Positions 1-6,458 are shown, counted from the first letter of the stretch. The stretch: 8,280 nt of DNA from Candidatus Zymogenus sp. (GCA_030613285.1 JAUWME010000075.1:1-8280), one strand, 5' to 3'. A program made the numbers and translations. The notes: generated from the sequence alone by a model not told the origin.

Positions 1-883
1 CGTCGACACTCACCTCCACCTTCGATACCAAATATTTGCCGTCCTCTGCACTCCCCGCAACTAATACTTTACCATCAAAATTCAAATCACTCTTTGTCAA
101 TGTAAGTGCATCTTCAACGTCTTCAAGGTTTATTCGGTTGTTCAAAAACGCTGATGTAATCACCGGTGGCTCAATACTATCCAAACCAACTTCCAACTCA
201 GTTGTCGCCTTCCACTCATCCGCTAAATCCATCTCCTCCAAAAACTCCTCAAGCTTCTTCTCATCCACGCCTATAACATCCCCTGGGGCGTCACCACCGG
301 ATATCAAAAGCTCTTTCCTTGTACAGACATCGATGGGGTCGAGGCTTGGAAACTTTTTAGCTATTACCGAAACACAGTCTTTGATACTAATTATATTTGT
401 TTCGCCAAGGTCCATGTTAAATGAAGCTCCAAAGTCGGTGCCCCGAACACCAATAGAGGCGTTTTCTGTCTCGATGGTAAACTTGGAATTTTTATCAAGA
501 AACGGGTTGACCACAGCGCGAATCTTCCCTTTGATAAGTTCAAAACTGCTTTTGCTCACCTTTGTAACCTCAAAATGAAGCTCCTTGATAACAACTATGC
601 TGTCACCGCCAATCTTAATGACACTCCCGTCATTAAGCTTGAGCTTAACAGAGCTTTCAGAATTGGTCGTTATCACGTCTCCCATCCCCACTTTCATCCC
701 CTCAACCAAAGCAACGGCCTTACTTGTCCCTTTTATCTTTACATCCACAAAACCTTCCACATTGAGCACCGTTGCTTTGCTTGAATCATTGCGCTGGGCA
801 AAAACAAATATGCTAAAAGTCACAAGGAGCGCAACCACTGTTGAGATTATCGCAATCTTTGCTATTTTTCCCTTGCCTTTCAT
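1..883 (-). CDS. FecR-domain exported/membrane-anchored protein (3' end outside window)
   Basis: The reading frame is open from ATG (883-881) to the window edge, giving 294 complete codons with no stop. Residues 1-8 are Lys-rich and residues 9-29 are hydrophobic, ending in an AQ that may be a cleavage site, so the protein is exported or anchored in the inner membrane. Residues ~37-155 match the FecR domain: VEGMKVGMGDVITTNSES, then LNDGSVIKIGG, and the hallmark SIGVRGTDFGASF at 143-155. Two cysteines (170, 187) bracket the segment after the domain and could form a disulfide. Residues ~208-224 are acidic and helical, and from ~239 the pattern (PPVITS, then VSKVEVSVD) resembles an Ig-like domain cut by the edge. 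FecR domains occur in the iron regulator FecR but also in many periplasmic or surface proteins; with no adjacent FecI-like sigma gene here, the second type is likelier. A GGGGG tract about 9 nt before ATG may be a weak ribosome-binding site. The beta-barrel gene lies upstream on the same strand, but a terminator separates them. Confidence 0.85.
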   Translation of the reverse strand, partial: MKGKGKIAKIAIISTVVALLVTFSIFVFAQRNDSSKATVLNVEGFVDVKIKGTSKAVALVEGMKVGMGDVITTNSESSVKLKLNDGSVIKIGGDSIVVIKELHFEVTKVSKSSFELIKGKIRAVVNPFLDKNSKFTIETENASIGVRGTDFGASFNMDLGETNIISIKDCVSVIAKKFPSLDPIDVCTRKELLISGGDAPGDVIGVDEKKLEEFLEEMDLADEWKATTELEVGLDSIEPPVITSAFLNNRINLEDVEDALTLTKSDLNFDGKVLVAGSAEDGKYLVSKVEVSVD

Positions 884-952
884 TTTGTAAAACCCCCGCT
901 TAAATATTTCATTTGCATATTAATGCTAACATAATTTTAAGATTTGTCCAAC

Positions 953-980
953 AAAAAAGGCCGAGCTTGAAAGCCCAACC
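953..980 (-). terminator. Intrinsic terminator after the beta-barrel gene
   Basis: On the minus strand a 9-bp stem (including G-U pairs) with a 4-nt loop spans 980-959 and is followed directly by six T residues (958-953). It lies about 100 nt beyond the beta-barrel stop codon and about 70 nt before the FecR gene start. It should therefore end the beta-barrel transcript and make the FecR gene depend on a separate promoter or on read-through. The plus-strand reading has no T-tract after the hairpin. Confidence 0.7.
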
Positions 981-1081
981 CTTAACTTATGAAAGACTGT
1001 TTTGTTCTCCAGTGATAAACATCACACACCCCTTTAGGGCATCACAATTTATTTCAACTGTTTTATTGAAATCTTGAGAAA

Positions 1082-2731
1082 TTAGAAGTGAAGTGTGTAG
1101 TTGAACATATATATATTTTCTCCGTATTTGTCGCTATAGTCATGTGACCAATAATCAACATTTTTGTAGCTGACACCAACAGTAGATTTAAGCAAATCAC
1201 TCTCGTAAATCACCTGCTCTATGCCAACGTCTATTGAGTGTCTTCTTGTGTCGTCCCCTTGCTCCCTGTTGGTAATTGAGGCATTATAGTAGGCCTTTAG
1301 GCTTGTCTTTGACGGCTCATAGTTCACCCCTAAACCAGCGTGCAGGATGGTGGTGGTATCAAAGTAAGTCCTCTTGGTCGGAACCTTTTCATACGATTTT
1401 TTAAAGTCGAAACCAGCGCCGAGGCCCAAAGCCCAACCGAAGTCAAGCGCATTAAAGTTGTATTTCCAATTGGCCCTAATTGTGTTATTAATCGTATCAG
1501 GCTCATCGGGCCTGTGATCATCAACATATCTTAGACGGTATTCAAGAGAATATCGCATATTTTTATATCTGTTTGAGGCCATCAATTTGAGACGATACGT
1601 CTCATAATCGGTGGTCTTGGGAAAATTTGGGTGATCTTCACTCATTCGATGAGTGTGATCCAATTTCAGATCAAGTTTTAGGTATTTAAAATAGATATCA
1701 TCTTTATAGAAGGGACGGTAGGTTGTTCCCAATTCAGAATAGAAGGTATTTGTACGGTAATTTGTAGGGGACTTGCTTAGCAGGGCATTCCTATAAAGGC
1801 GATACTTGCCCCATACCTTCCATTGTCGGGACGGATTATATCTGACCATCCCCTTAAAGGTCTCTCTGTCCGGAGATCCTGTTCCCATTACTGTAAAAAA
1901 CATTGGGTCAACACGTTCATATTCGAAGGTCATTTTTAGTTTTCTGATGGGTCTATAATCCGCCCTTGCCCAAACCGCCCAGCCCTGCACCTCATCCCTG
2001 AGGTAGTCGTTCCTGTCCTCCTCGTAGTAACTCAATGCTCCTTCACTGCGGATTAGCAACTTTCTATCTAAAAACCTAAGCTTTGTATCCACCGCCCATA
2101 CATTGTTGCTGTAATCGGTTACAAGCGTCTCAGGAAACATCTTTGTAACTTCTGTGTGAACCCACGTTGCGCCAAGAAAGTAGTTGGGGGTGGGGGTAAA
2201 CTCCATCCTGACACTGCCAAAGCTGTGTTCAAAAGTATCAAGATGCCCCTCGCGGTTTCTTCCGCCCAGAGCCATAATCCTGAACTCTGGAATGGGCCTA
2301 TACCACGCTTTGGCACCGAGAAACGTGTTTCTAAAGGTATATTTGGAGTAGTACTCGCTGACGTCCCCAACTGCAAATTCGTACTCTTCACCGTAAAGCC
2401 TAAGGTACATTTGGAGGAGTTTCCAGCGTCTGTTGGATAGTTCCTTGTCGGTTGTATTGCGACCGTAGAAAAAGAAATCAAGATTCAGGTTATCCATAAC
2501 CTTCTGGTCGAGTTTGACCCTTAATTCCTCATTATAATGCCAGTTTCCCTTTGTTTCCTTATGGACATCCAAGGAAGATCGGGACACATTCCCGTAAACC
2601 TGTTCATGATAAACATCAATGGAGTAGTCCACGGTCAAACGACCGTCATCCCATTTAATGGCGTGGGCGGATGTGGAGAGGAAAGAGAACGCGCACACAA
2701 ATATGCCGAGACAGATGAATATCTTTTTCAT
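1082..2731 (-). CDS. Outer-membrane beta-barrel protein of unknown function (549 aa)
   Basis: A Sec signal peptide is clear: KK at residues 2-3, a hydrophobic core (4-18) and an AHA cleavage site at 22-24. The mature part has no cysteine and consists of repeated amphipathic strands rich in Tyr, Trp, Phe, Arg and Asp separated by polar turns. It ends YMFNYTLHF; a terminal Phe preceded by alternating hydrophobic residues is the usual BAM recognition signal for outer-membrane barrels. The segment around residues 118-140 (VGDVSEYYSKYTF, then LGAKAWYRP) and the one with VDPMFFTVMGTGSPDRETFKG look like conserved blocks of an OMP family seen in deltaproteobacteria-like genomes, but this is recollection and no substrate can be assigned. 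An AGGTG sequence 5 nt before ATG and a strong sigma70-like promoter (2775-2804) support the start. A FecR-domain gene follows on the same strand after a terminator. Porin, efflux or secretion-channel roles all remain possible. Confidence 0.85.
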   Translation of the reverse strand: MKKIFICLGIFVCAFSFLSTSAHAIKWDDGRLTVDYSIDVYHEQVYGNVSRSSLDVHKETKGNWHYNEELRVKLDQKVMDNLNLDFFFYGRNTTDKELSNRRWKLLQMYLRLYGEEYEFAVGDVSEYYSKYTFRNTFLGAKAWYRPIPEFRIMALGGRNREGHLDTFEHSFGSVRMEFTPTPNYFLGATWVHTEVTKMFPETLVTDYSNNVWAVDTKLRFLDRKLLIRSEGALSYYEEDRNDYLRDEVQGWAVWARADYRPIRKLKMTFEYERVDPMFFTVMGTGSPDRETFKGMVRYNPSRQWKVWGKYRLYRNALLSKSPTNYRTNTFYSELGTTYRPFYKDDIYFKYLKLDLKLDHTHRMSEDHPNFPKTTDYETYRLKLMASNRYKNMRYSLEYRLRYVDDHRPDEPDTINNTIRANWKYNFNALDFGWALGLGAGFDFKKSYEKVPTKRTYFDTTTILHAGLGVNYEPSKTSLKAYYNASITNREQGDDTRRHSIDVGIEQVIYESDLLKSTVGVSYKNVDYWSHDYSDKYGENIYMFNYTLHF

Positions 2732-2774
2732 AAAAACACCTAAATTTAATACAATTACAGCATACTTTTCATCT

Positions 2775-2804
2775 TTTATACAAAACTTTCATATGTTTTG
2801 TCAA
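2775..2804 (-). promoter_or_regulatory. Sigma70-type promoter for the beta-barrel gene
   Basis: On the minus strand, TTGACA (2804-2799) and TATAAA (2780-2775) are separated by 18 nt. This is a perfect -35 and a 5/6 match for -10. Transcription would start near 2768, giving a leader of about 36 nt before the beta-barrel ATG. A perfect 10-bp inverted repeat lies just upstream of the -35. Confidence 0.65.
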
Positions 2805-2806
2805 GC

Positions 2807-2852
2807 AAATTATCGATTTTGTGCTGATTCAAGTGGGAATTTTCGATAATTT
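2807..2852. repeat. Perfect 10-bp inverted repeat upstream of the beta-barrel promoter
   Basis: AAATTATCGA at 2807-2816 is matched by its exact reverse complement TCGATAATTT at 2843-2852, with 26 nt between. The proximal arm ends 3 bp from the -35 hexamer. The arms are 36 bp apart centre to centre, between three and four helical turns. It may be a two-site operator; no regulator can be named. Confidence 0.5.
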
Positions 2853-2888
2853 TCATGCTATTAACAAAGGTACTAAAAAAATATCAAG

Positions 2889-2960
2889 CAACCCACATAA
2901 ACTGGCACATCTTCGTCCCTCGACCAACCCCATTGTCAACCAATCTACATAAATTGGCAC
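2889..2960. repeat. Two imperfect 20-bp direct repeats after the sugar dehydrogenase gene
   Basis: CAACCCACATAAACTGGCAC (2889-2908) and CAATCTACATAAATTGGCAC (2941-2960) agree at 17 of 20 positions, and all three differences are C/T. They start 52 bp apart, downstream of the sugar-dehydrogenase stop codon and upstream of the beta-barrel promoter. The second copy also contains CCAAT and ATTGG as a 5-bp inverted repeat. No clear intrinsic terminator was found in this gap, although a run of seven T residues on the minus strand follows at 2881-2875. Confidence 0.55.
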
Positions 2961-2995
2961 CCCCCTATTGCTCAGCCAACCTGTTTAATGTGTGA

Positions 2996-4345
2996 TTAGG
3001 CATTCCCCTTTCCAATGCCCCGGTAGATAAATCCCGCTTCCTTCGCTTTGTCCGGATCGACCACATCCCTCCCGTCAACGAGAATTGGGGTTCTCATAAT
3101 TTTTTTCAACTCTGACAAATCCATGTCGTAATACTCGGAGTGTTTTGTAACCAGAAGCAGGGCATCTGCACCTTTCGCCGCCTCCATAAGATCCTTTGTT
3201 ATCTCGGCTTCTGGAAATTCATTAACAAATGGGTCGTGGGCAATAATCTCCGGGCCGTAGGCCGAGAGATCTGCAATCAATGAGTACGCCGGGGTGTTTC
3301 TTGTGTCATCGGAGTTTTCAAGATATGCCACACCGAGGATTACAATCTTCACGTCTGGATATTCGCACCCCTTTTCCTTGAGACATTCTGAGAGGAGTAC
3401 CGCCATATGGTGCGGCATGTATTCGTTGATGCTCCTTGCCAATTGGACAAAGTTGGTTTTGACCTCTTTTTGTCCGTACATTTTAAGGCCGTAAAGCAGC
3501 AGCCACGTGTCCTTTGGAAGACAATGCCCGCCCACACCAGTACCGGGAAAATGCATCATCCGCTCTTCTCGAGTATTTATCAGTCTCATAACTTCGTACA
3601 CATCAAGACCCAAACTCTCGCAGATCAGCGCCATCTCGTTTGAGAAGGCGATGTTGACATCACGATAGGCATTCTCGATGGTCTTTGTGGTCTCGGCGGT
3701 TAAGACATCCGTTGTGTGTATGTCGGCCTTGACAATTTTTTTATACATTTCCATTGCCTGCATCTCGCTTTTTTTGTCAATCCCGCCTACAATTCTCGGA
3801 AGGTTTACGATGTATTCAATGAGTTTTCCGGGCATCACTCTCTCGTAAGAATAGGCCAAGCTGAAGTCCACGCCCCCTTTCAATCCTGATTTTCTCTCCA
3901 AAATCGGCTGTACGACGTGCTCCGTGGTTCCCGGCGCCACGGTAGATTCTGTGATGACGAGAACTCCTTTTTTCATATGTGTCCCAATCTGGCGAGCTAC
4001 CTCTTTCAATGACAAATATTGTGGTTGATGGTCTGTTCCATCCGTCGGGGTCTGCACATCAATCAAGATAACGTCCATCTCTGATATAACCGAAAAATCA
4101 TCGGTCACTTTAAAGCTCCCCTTTTTTACCACCTTTGCAATAAGGTCGTTCAGCCCCGGTTCATCCCCTTCGATGGGCGATTTTCCTGAATTAATTGCAT
4201 CTATCTTCCAGCCGCTCCTCTTGGAGCGTCTCTGTATCCCTGTAACTTCAAACCCATCAACGTCGGCCAGCAAAGCGGCACACGGTATTCCAACATATCC
4301 CATTCCGATTACTGCGATTTTTGTAACTGCATCTTTTGCGGTCAT
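2996..4345 (-). CDS. Nucleotide-sugar dehydrogenase (UDP-glucose/GDP-mannose DH family, UDP-ManNAc DH-like)
   Basis: This 449-residue protein has the full three-part layout of the family. Residues 9-30 hold the NAD-binding Rossmann start (GMGYVG at 14-19). STVAPGTTE (134-142) and the central helix with K221, N225 and N236 follow. The catalytic Cys275 sits in GTGVGGHCLPKD (268-279), and the C-terminal domain begins near 332 (VILGVAYLENSDDTRNTP). These enzymes make two NAD+-dependent oxidations of a sugar C6-OH to a carboxylate in the cytoplasm. GVGGHC favours the WecC/TviB (N-acetylhexosamine) side over the UDP-glucose dehydrogenase GGSCFPKD pattern, so a UDP-hexosaminuronate for surface polysaccharide is the likely product; substrate is inferred. 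The family usually has PERV.PG where this protein has YERVMPG (167-173). AGAGG lies 7-8 nt before ATG, which supports the start. No polysaccharide genes adjoin it, and it has its own promoter candidate. Confidence 0.93.
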   Translation of the reverse strand: MTAKDAVTKIAVIGMGYVGIPCAALLADVDGFEVTGIQRRSKRSGWKIDAINSGKSPIEGDEPGLNDLIAKVVKKGSFKVTDDFSVISEMDVILIDVQTPTDGTDHQPQYLSLKEVARQIGTHMKKGVLVITESTVAPGTTEHVVQPILERKSGLKGGVDFSLAYSYERVMPGKLIEYIVNLPRIVGGIDKKSEMQAMEMYKKIVKADIHTTDVLTAETTKTIENAYRDVNIAFSNEMALICESLGLDVYEVMRLINTREERMMHFPGTGVGGHCLPKDTWLLLYGLKMYGQKEVKTNFVQLARSINEYMPHHMAVLLSECLKEKGCEYPDVKIVILGVAYLENSDDTRNTPAYSLIADLSAYGPEIIAHDPFVNEFPEAEITKDLMEAAKGADALLLVTKHSEYYDMDLSELKKIMRTPILVDGRDVVDPDKAKEAGFIYRGIGKGNA

Positions 4346-4504
4346 AACTTATCCTCTTGAAATCTTTTTAATTTAGTCTGCGATTATACAACTTAAAAGG
4401 TTTATCAACGCTCATTTTATAGTGAATTGCGTTGTTTAGAAGTATACATGAAATTTGAAAGAAATGAAACAAAAAATTTGCTCTTCCGAGTTTTAAGTAC
4501 CGAA

Positions 4505-4533
4505 ATATTAGTAAAAATATTTTGGCGGGTCAA
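4505..4533 (-). promoter_or_regulatory. Sigma70-like promoter candidate for the sugar dehydrogenase gene
   Basis: On the minus strand TTGACC (4533-4528) and TAATAT (4510-4505) are separated by 17 nt, matching the consensus at 5/6 and 4/6. It lies between the upstream operon's terminator and the dehydrogenase gene, which is where an independent promoter is needed. It implies a 5' leader of about 150 nt. Confidence 0.4.
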
Positions 4534-4585
4534 AAAAGTGTGGTTACTATTTTTAAAGGACAAAAAACGTTAATTAGTTCAAATC

Positions 4586-4613
4586 AAAAAAGGGGCACTG
4601 CACGAAGCACCCC
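4586..4613 (-). terminator. Strong intrinsic terminator of the sigma/anti-sigma/trxB/fmdB operon
   Basis: On the minus strand GGGGTGCT (4613-4606), a 6-nt loop and AGTGCCCC (4599-4592) form an 8-bp stem with two G-U pairs, followed immediately by TTTTTT (4591-4586). In the plus-strand RNA the G-U pairs become A-C mismatches, so it works in the minus direction. It lies about 220 nt after the fmdB-like stop codon, leaving a long 3' untranslated region. Confidence 0.85.
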
Positions 4614-4693
4614 AATAGTAATGTAATTTTAATGTTCTAATATTTATACTGGCACTTTTTTTGGAAGCAATGAATAACTGAATAACTATATAC

Positions 4694-4769
4694 CATTCCC
4701 GACATTCCCGACATTCTCCCACCCGCATTTCATCTTCATCATACCCGACAATCCCGACATTCCCTCACG
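4694..4769 (-). repeat. Degenerate 9-bp repeat cluster (GGGAATGTC family)
   Basis: Read on the minus strand, the region holds GGGAATGTC, GGGATTGTC and GGGTATGAT as consecutive 9-mers, then a diverged stretch. It resumes with GAGAATGTC, GGGAATGTC and GGGAATGGT. The same 9-mer family occurs in frame inside the sigma-factor gene (7184-7216). The cluster sits in the 3' untranslated region of the trxB/fmdB operon. Confidence 0.7.
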
Positions 4770-4780
4770 GTCATTACCAG

Positions 4781-4834
4781 CAACCCCGGTCGACTAATTA
4801 TTCTCCCGAAACCCGGGAGACTAATTGCTATCCT
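4781..4834. repeat. Two 27-bp direct repeats containing a 7-bp hairpin, just after the fmdB-like gene
   Basis: The blocks 4781-4807 and 4808-4834 align at 19 of 27 positions, with the shared core GACTAATT at 4792-4799 and 4819-4826. Across the junction, TCTCCCG (4802-4808) and CGGGAGA (4814-4820) make a perfect 7-bp stem with a 5-nt loop. No T-tract follows on either strand, so this is not a classic terminator; it could protect the mRNA 3' end. The second block reaches the first base of the stop codon. Confidence 0.5.
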
Positions 4835-5052
4835 CAGGAAAATCCCCCAAAGCCACCACGCCCACACGATGAAGCTGGCAATGAGCCTACTGCCCCATTT
4901 CCTTTGTTGGTTGAAGATACTGCGGACATCCTCTTTTCTGGCCCTTTTTCTCCACATTTTGGACAGGGGAGATTCGACGCATCTTCATTTATCCGGTGAA
5001 ACAATTCAAAATCATCACCACACTTTTTGCACCTATATTCGTACAACGGCAT
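4834..5052 (-). CDS. FmdB-family small zinc-ribbon protein (72 aa)
   Basis: The N-terminus MPLYEYRCKKCGDDFELF is the hallmark of the FmdB/CxxC_CxxC_SSSS family. Two CxxC knuckles (C8/C11 and C30/C33) should bind one zinc ion. The C-terminal third is a low-complexity Ser/Gly tail with C63 in SSCGRGGFGG, as is common in this family. Its first member was linked to regulation of formamidase/amidase genes, but for most members the role is unknown, so only a zinc-binding accessory or regulatory protein can be claimed. GAGG lies 5 nt before ATG. It follows trxB by 42 nt on the same strand with no terminator between, and is the last gene before the terminator at 4586-4613. Cotranscription with trxB and a thiol-responsive sigma/anti-sigma pair hints at a link to thiol or zinc status, but that is inference. 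Confidence 0.9.
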   Translation of the reverse strand: MPLYEYRCKKCGDDFELFHRINEDASNLPCPKCGEKGPEKRMSAVSSTNKGNGAVGSLPASSCGRGGFGGFS

Positions 5053-5094
5053 TTTTACCTCGCTTTCTAATTTGCTTTTTAAGTTTACTGATAT

Positions 5095-6078
5095 CTATTT
5101 CTTAAATTCTCCGTATTCTCTGTTCTCCAATTTGTCTATATATTTTTCTGCAGAAAAGGCCGCTGTGGCACCTTCTCCTGTTGCAGTTACAATTTGCTTT
5201 AGGGCTTTTGACCTAACATCTCCGCAGGCCATTATTCCTGATACGTTTGTATTCATCTCGCCGTCGGTAACGATAAATCCGCCTTTGTCCAGCTCCAAAA
5301 ACCCATCAAGAAAGCCGGTATTTGGTTTGTATCCGATGTAGACAAATACCCCCTCGACTGTGAGCTGCTCTGCTTGTTCAGTCTTGATGTTTTTTAATTT
5401 TAGAGACGAGACCCCCTTCACATCTCCGATTACCTCTTCCACCACTGTATCCCAAATGAATTCAATCTTTGGGTCTTTTTTGGCTCTTTCAACGATGACA
5501 TTGTCCGCCCTGAGCCTGTCTCTCCTGTGGATCAGGCTAATCTTTTTTGCAAACTTTGTAAGGAAGAGCGCCTCCTCAACGGCGGAGTTTCCACCGCCGA
5601 TGACGGCAACGTCGGCATCCTTAAAAAAAGCTCCATCGCAAACAGCGCAGTAACTCACACCGCGTCCTGTGTATTTACTTTCTCCGGGAATGCCGATTTT
5701 TCTTGGCTCTGCCCCGGTAGCGATAATCACACTCTTTGAGGTTATCGTATTGTCAGAAGTCTTGACTGAAAATATGGTTTCATTGGCTTTCTCAATCGCC
5801 ACAACCTCATTGATATTTTTAAATTCCGCTCCAAATCTTCTTGCCTGCTTTTCCATTGACTCCATGAGTTCTGGCCCAGATATTCCGTCTGGAAAGCCGG
5901 GGTAGTTTTCGATAATGTCAGTTGTTTGGGCCAAGCCACCCGGTGTTGCTTTTTCAAGCATCAGCGTTTTTAGCCCACCTCTGGATGCGTATAGAACTGC
6001 GGTTAAACCTGCAGGCCCCCCGCCTACAACTATCACATCATAATCAACTTCACTTTTCTTTGTCTCGTCCCTTGTCAT
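5095..6078 (-). CDS. trxB: Thioredoxin-disulfide reductase (TrxB)
   Basis: At 327 residues this is the usual length for low-Mr bacterial thioredoxin reductase, a cytoplasmic FAD enzyme that uses NADPH to reduce thioredoxin. The FAD-binding GGGPAG is at 19-24, followed by GGLAQTTDIIENYPGF. The redox-active CAVC is at 144-147 within GVSYCAVCDGAFF. The NADPH domain has GGGNSAVEEA (161-170) and HRRDRLRA (184-191), where HRRxxxR selects NADPH. The FAD-closing GDVR is at 286-289, followed by KQIVTATGEGATAA. All catalytic elements are intact; CAVC in place of the E. coli CATC is a common variant. GGTGG lies 6 nt before ATG. The anti-sigma gene ends 80 nt upstream and the fmdB-like gene begins 42 nt downstream, all on one strand. 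No thioredoxin gene is in the window. Confidence 0.97.
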   Translation of the reverse strand: MTRDETKKSEVDYDVIVVGGGPAGLTAVLYASRGGLKTLMLEKATPGGLAQTTDIIENYPGFPDGISGPELMESMEKQARRFGAEFKNINEVVAIEKANETIFSVKTSDNTITSKSVIIATGAEPRKIGIPGESKYTGRGVSYCAVCDGAFFKDADVAVIGGGNSAVEEALFLTKFAKKISLIHRRDRLRADNVIVERAKKDPKIEFIWDTVVEEVIGDVKGVSSLKLKNIKTEQAEQLTVEGVFVYIGYKPNTGFLDGFLELDKGGFIVTDGEMNTNVSGIMACGDVRSKALKQIVTATGEGATAAFSAEKYIDKLENREYGEFKK

Positions 6079-6158
6079 ATTTTACCACCAAACTTCCATT
6101 ACTATTGCTATTATCTGATCAGTTTAAAACTTAGTTCATTCAAACATTGATTGCCCAA

Positions 6159-6458
6159 TTACCTCTCCTCATCCTTGTCGCATTGACATTTTTCCTTCAA
6201 AAAAGTCCTGAGCTTCACCCTCACATCCTTGGGCATTTGGTAGGACTCTTGTTTTTCGAGCCTTACTGAAAGCCTTACTGTATAATTTAATGATTCGAGG
6301 TAAACTTTACAAGGCTGACATTGCAAAATGTGCTTATCCAACATCCGTTTTTCATCATTGGAAAGCTCGGAGTCGATGTATGCTGAGAGGAGCTCGAGCA
6401 CCTTCTTGCAATTGCAATGGTTAATTTCCGATTTACTCATTTCCGATTTGCTCATCAT
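6159..6458 (-). CDS. Zinc-binding anti-sigma factor (ZAS / zf-HC2 family), RsrA-like spacing
   Basis: This 99-residue protein carries the ZAS motif HxxxCxxC at H43, C47 and C50 (HILQCQPC) after a helix AYIDSELSNDEKRML typical of zf-HC2 anti-sigma factors. C17 lies exactly 26 residues before H43, as C11 does before H37 in Streptomyces RsrA; C15, C91 and C93 are extra cysteines. There is no membrane segment, so it should be cytoplasmic and hold the sigma factor encoded just upstream, releasing it when thiols are oxidised. That role is inferred from family and context. The start is uncertain: ATGs at 6458, 6455 and 6440 are all in frame, none has a good ribosome-binding site, and the last two come from a 15-bp tandem duplication (MSKSE repeated). 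The gap from the sigma gene is 188 nt, longer than usual for such a pair. Confidence 0.85.
   Translation of the reverse strand: MMSKSEMSKSEINHCNCKKVLELLSAYIDSELSNDEKRMLDKHILQCQPCKVYLESLNYTVRLSVRLEKQESYQMPKDVRVKLRTFLKEKCQCDKDEER
6426..6455 (-). repeat. In-frame 15-bp tandem duplication at the anti-sigma N-terminus
   Basis: Two adjacent 15-bp units (6455-6441 and 6440-6426 on the minus strand) differ at one base and both encode Met-Ser-Lys-Ser-Glu. Each supplies a possible ATG start. Confidence 0.85.

Larger units (their letters stand above)
4346..4833. other. Long intergenic region between fmdB-like gene and sugar dehydrogenase gene
   Basis: No coding sequence is convincing in this AT-rich 488-nt gap. 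From right to left on the minus strand it holds a 7-bp hairpin just past the fmdB-like stop codon, a cluster of 9-bp repeats (4694-4769), an 8-bp tandem TGAATAAC pair (4671-4686) and an intrinsic terminator (4586-4613). A promoter candidate (4505-4533) and a leader of about 150 nt up to the dehydrogenase ATG complete it. A lone TATAAT (4388-4383, minus) about 37 nt before the ATG could be a second -10 element, but no matching -35 lies at normal spacing. Confidence 0.6.

Noticed and set aside
36..890. Open plus-strand frames (36-578, 575-784, 585-890), Ser-rich
   Set aside because: They are antisense to a 294-codon minus-strand frame with a clear FecR signature; they show no domain, and the Ser/Leu richness reflects the opposite strand's codons.
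1051..1072. 7-bp AT-rich stem-loop (ATTTCAA/TTGAAAT) after the beta-barrel stop
   Set aside because: It is too weak and lacks a T-tract; the terminator at 953-980 explains the 3' end better.
2119..2481. Alternative frames on both strands inside the beta-barrel gene
   Set aside because: They overlap a full-length gene with signal peptide and C-terminal Phe, and have no ribosome-binding site or recognisable motif.
4645..4655. TATACTGGCAC, resembling the end of the 20-bp repeats at 2889 and 2941
   Set aside because: Only about 10 of 11 bases match, with no flanking similarity, so a third copy cannot be supported.
4739..4957. 72-residue minus-strand frame overlapping the fmdB-like gene
   Set aside because: The overlapping frame encodes the diagnostic FmdB zinc ribbon with a good ribosome-binding site; this one is Trp/Arg-rich without any motif and runs into the repeat region.
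6115..6122. CTGATCAG palindrome and an ECF-like GAAC element upstream of trxB
   Set aside because: The spacing between the GAAC and the -10-like TCAGA is too short for an ECF promoter, and an 8-bp palindrome is expected by chance.
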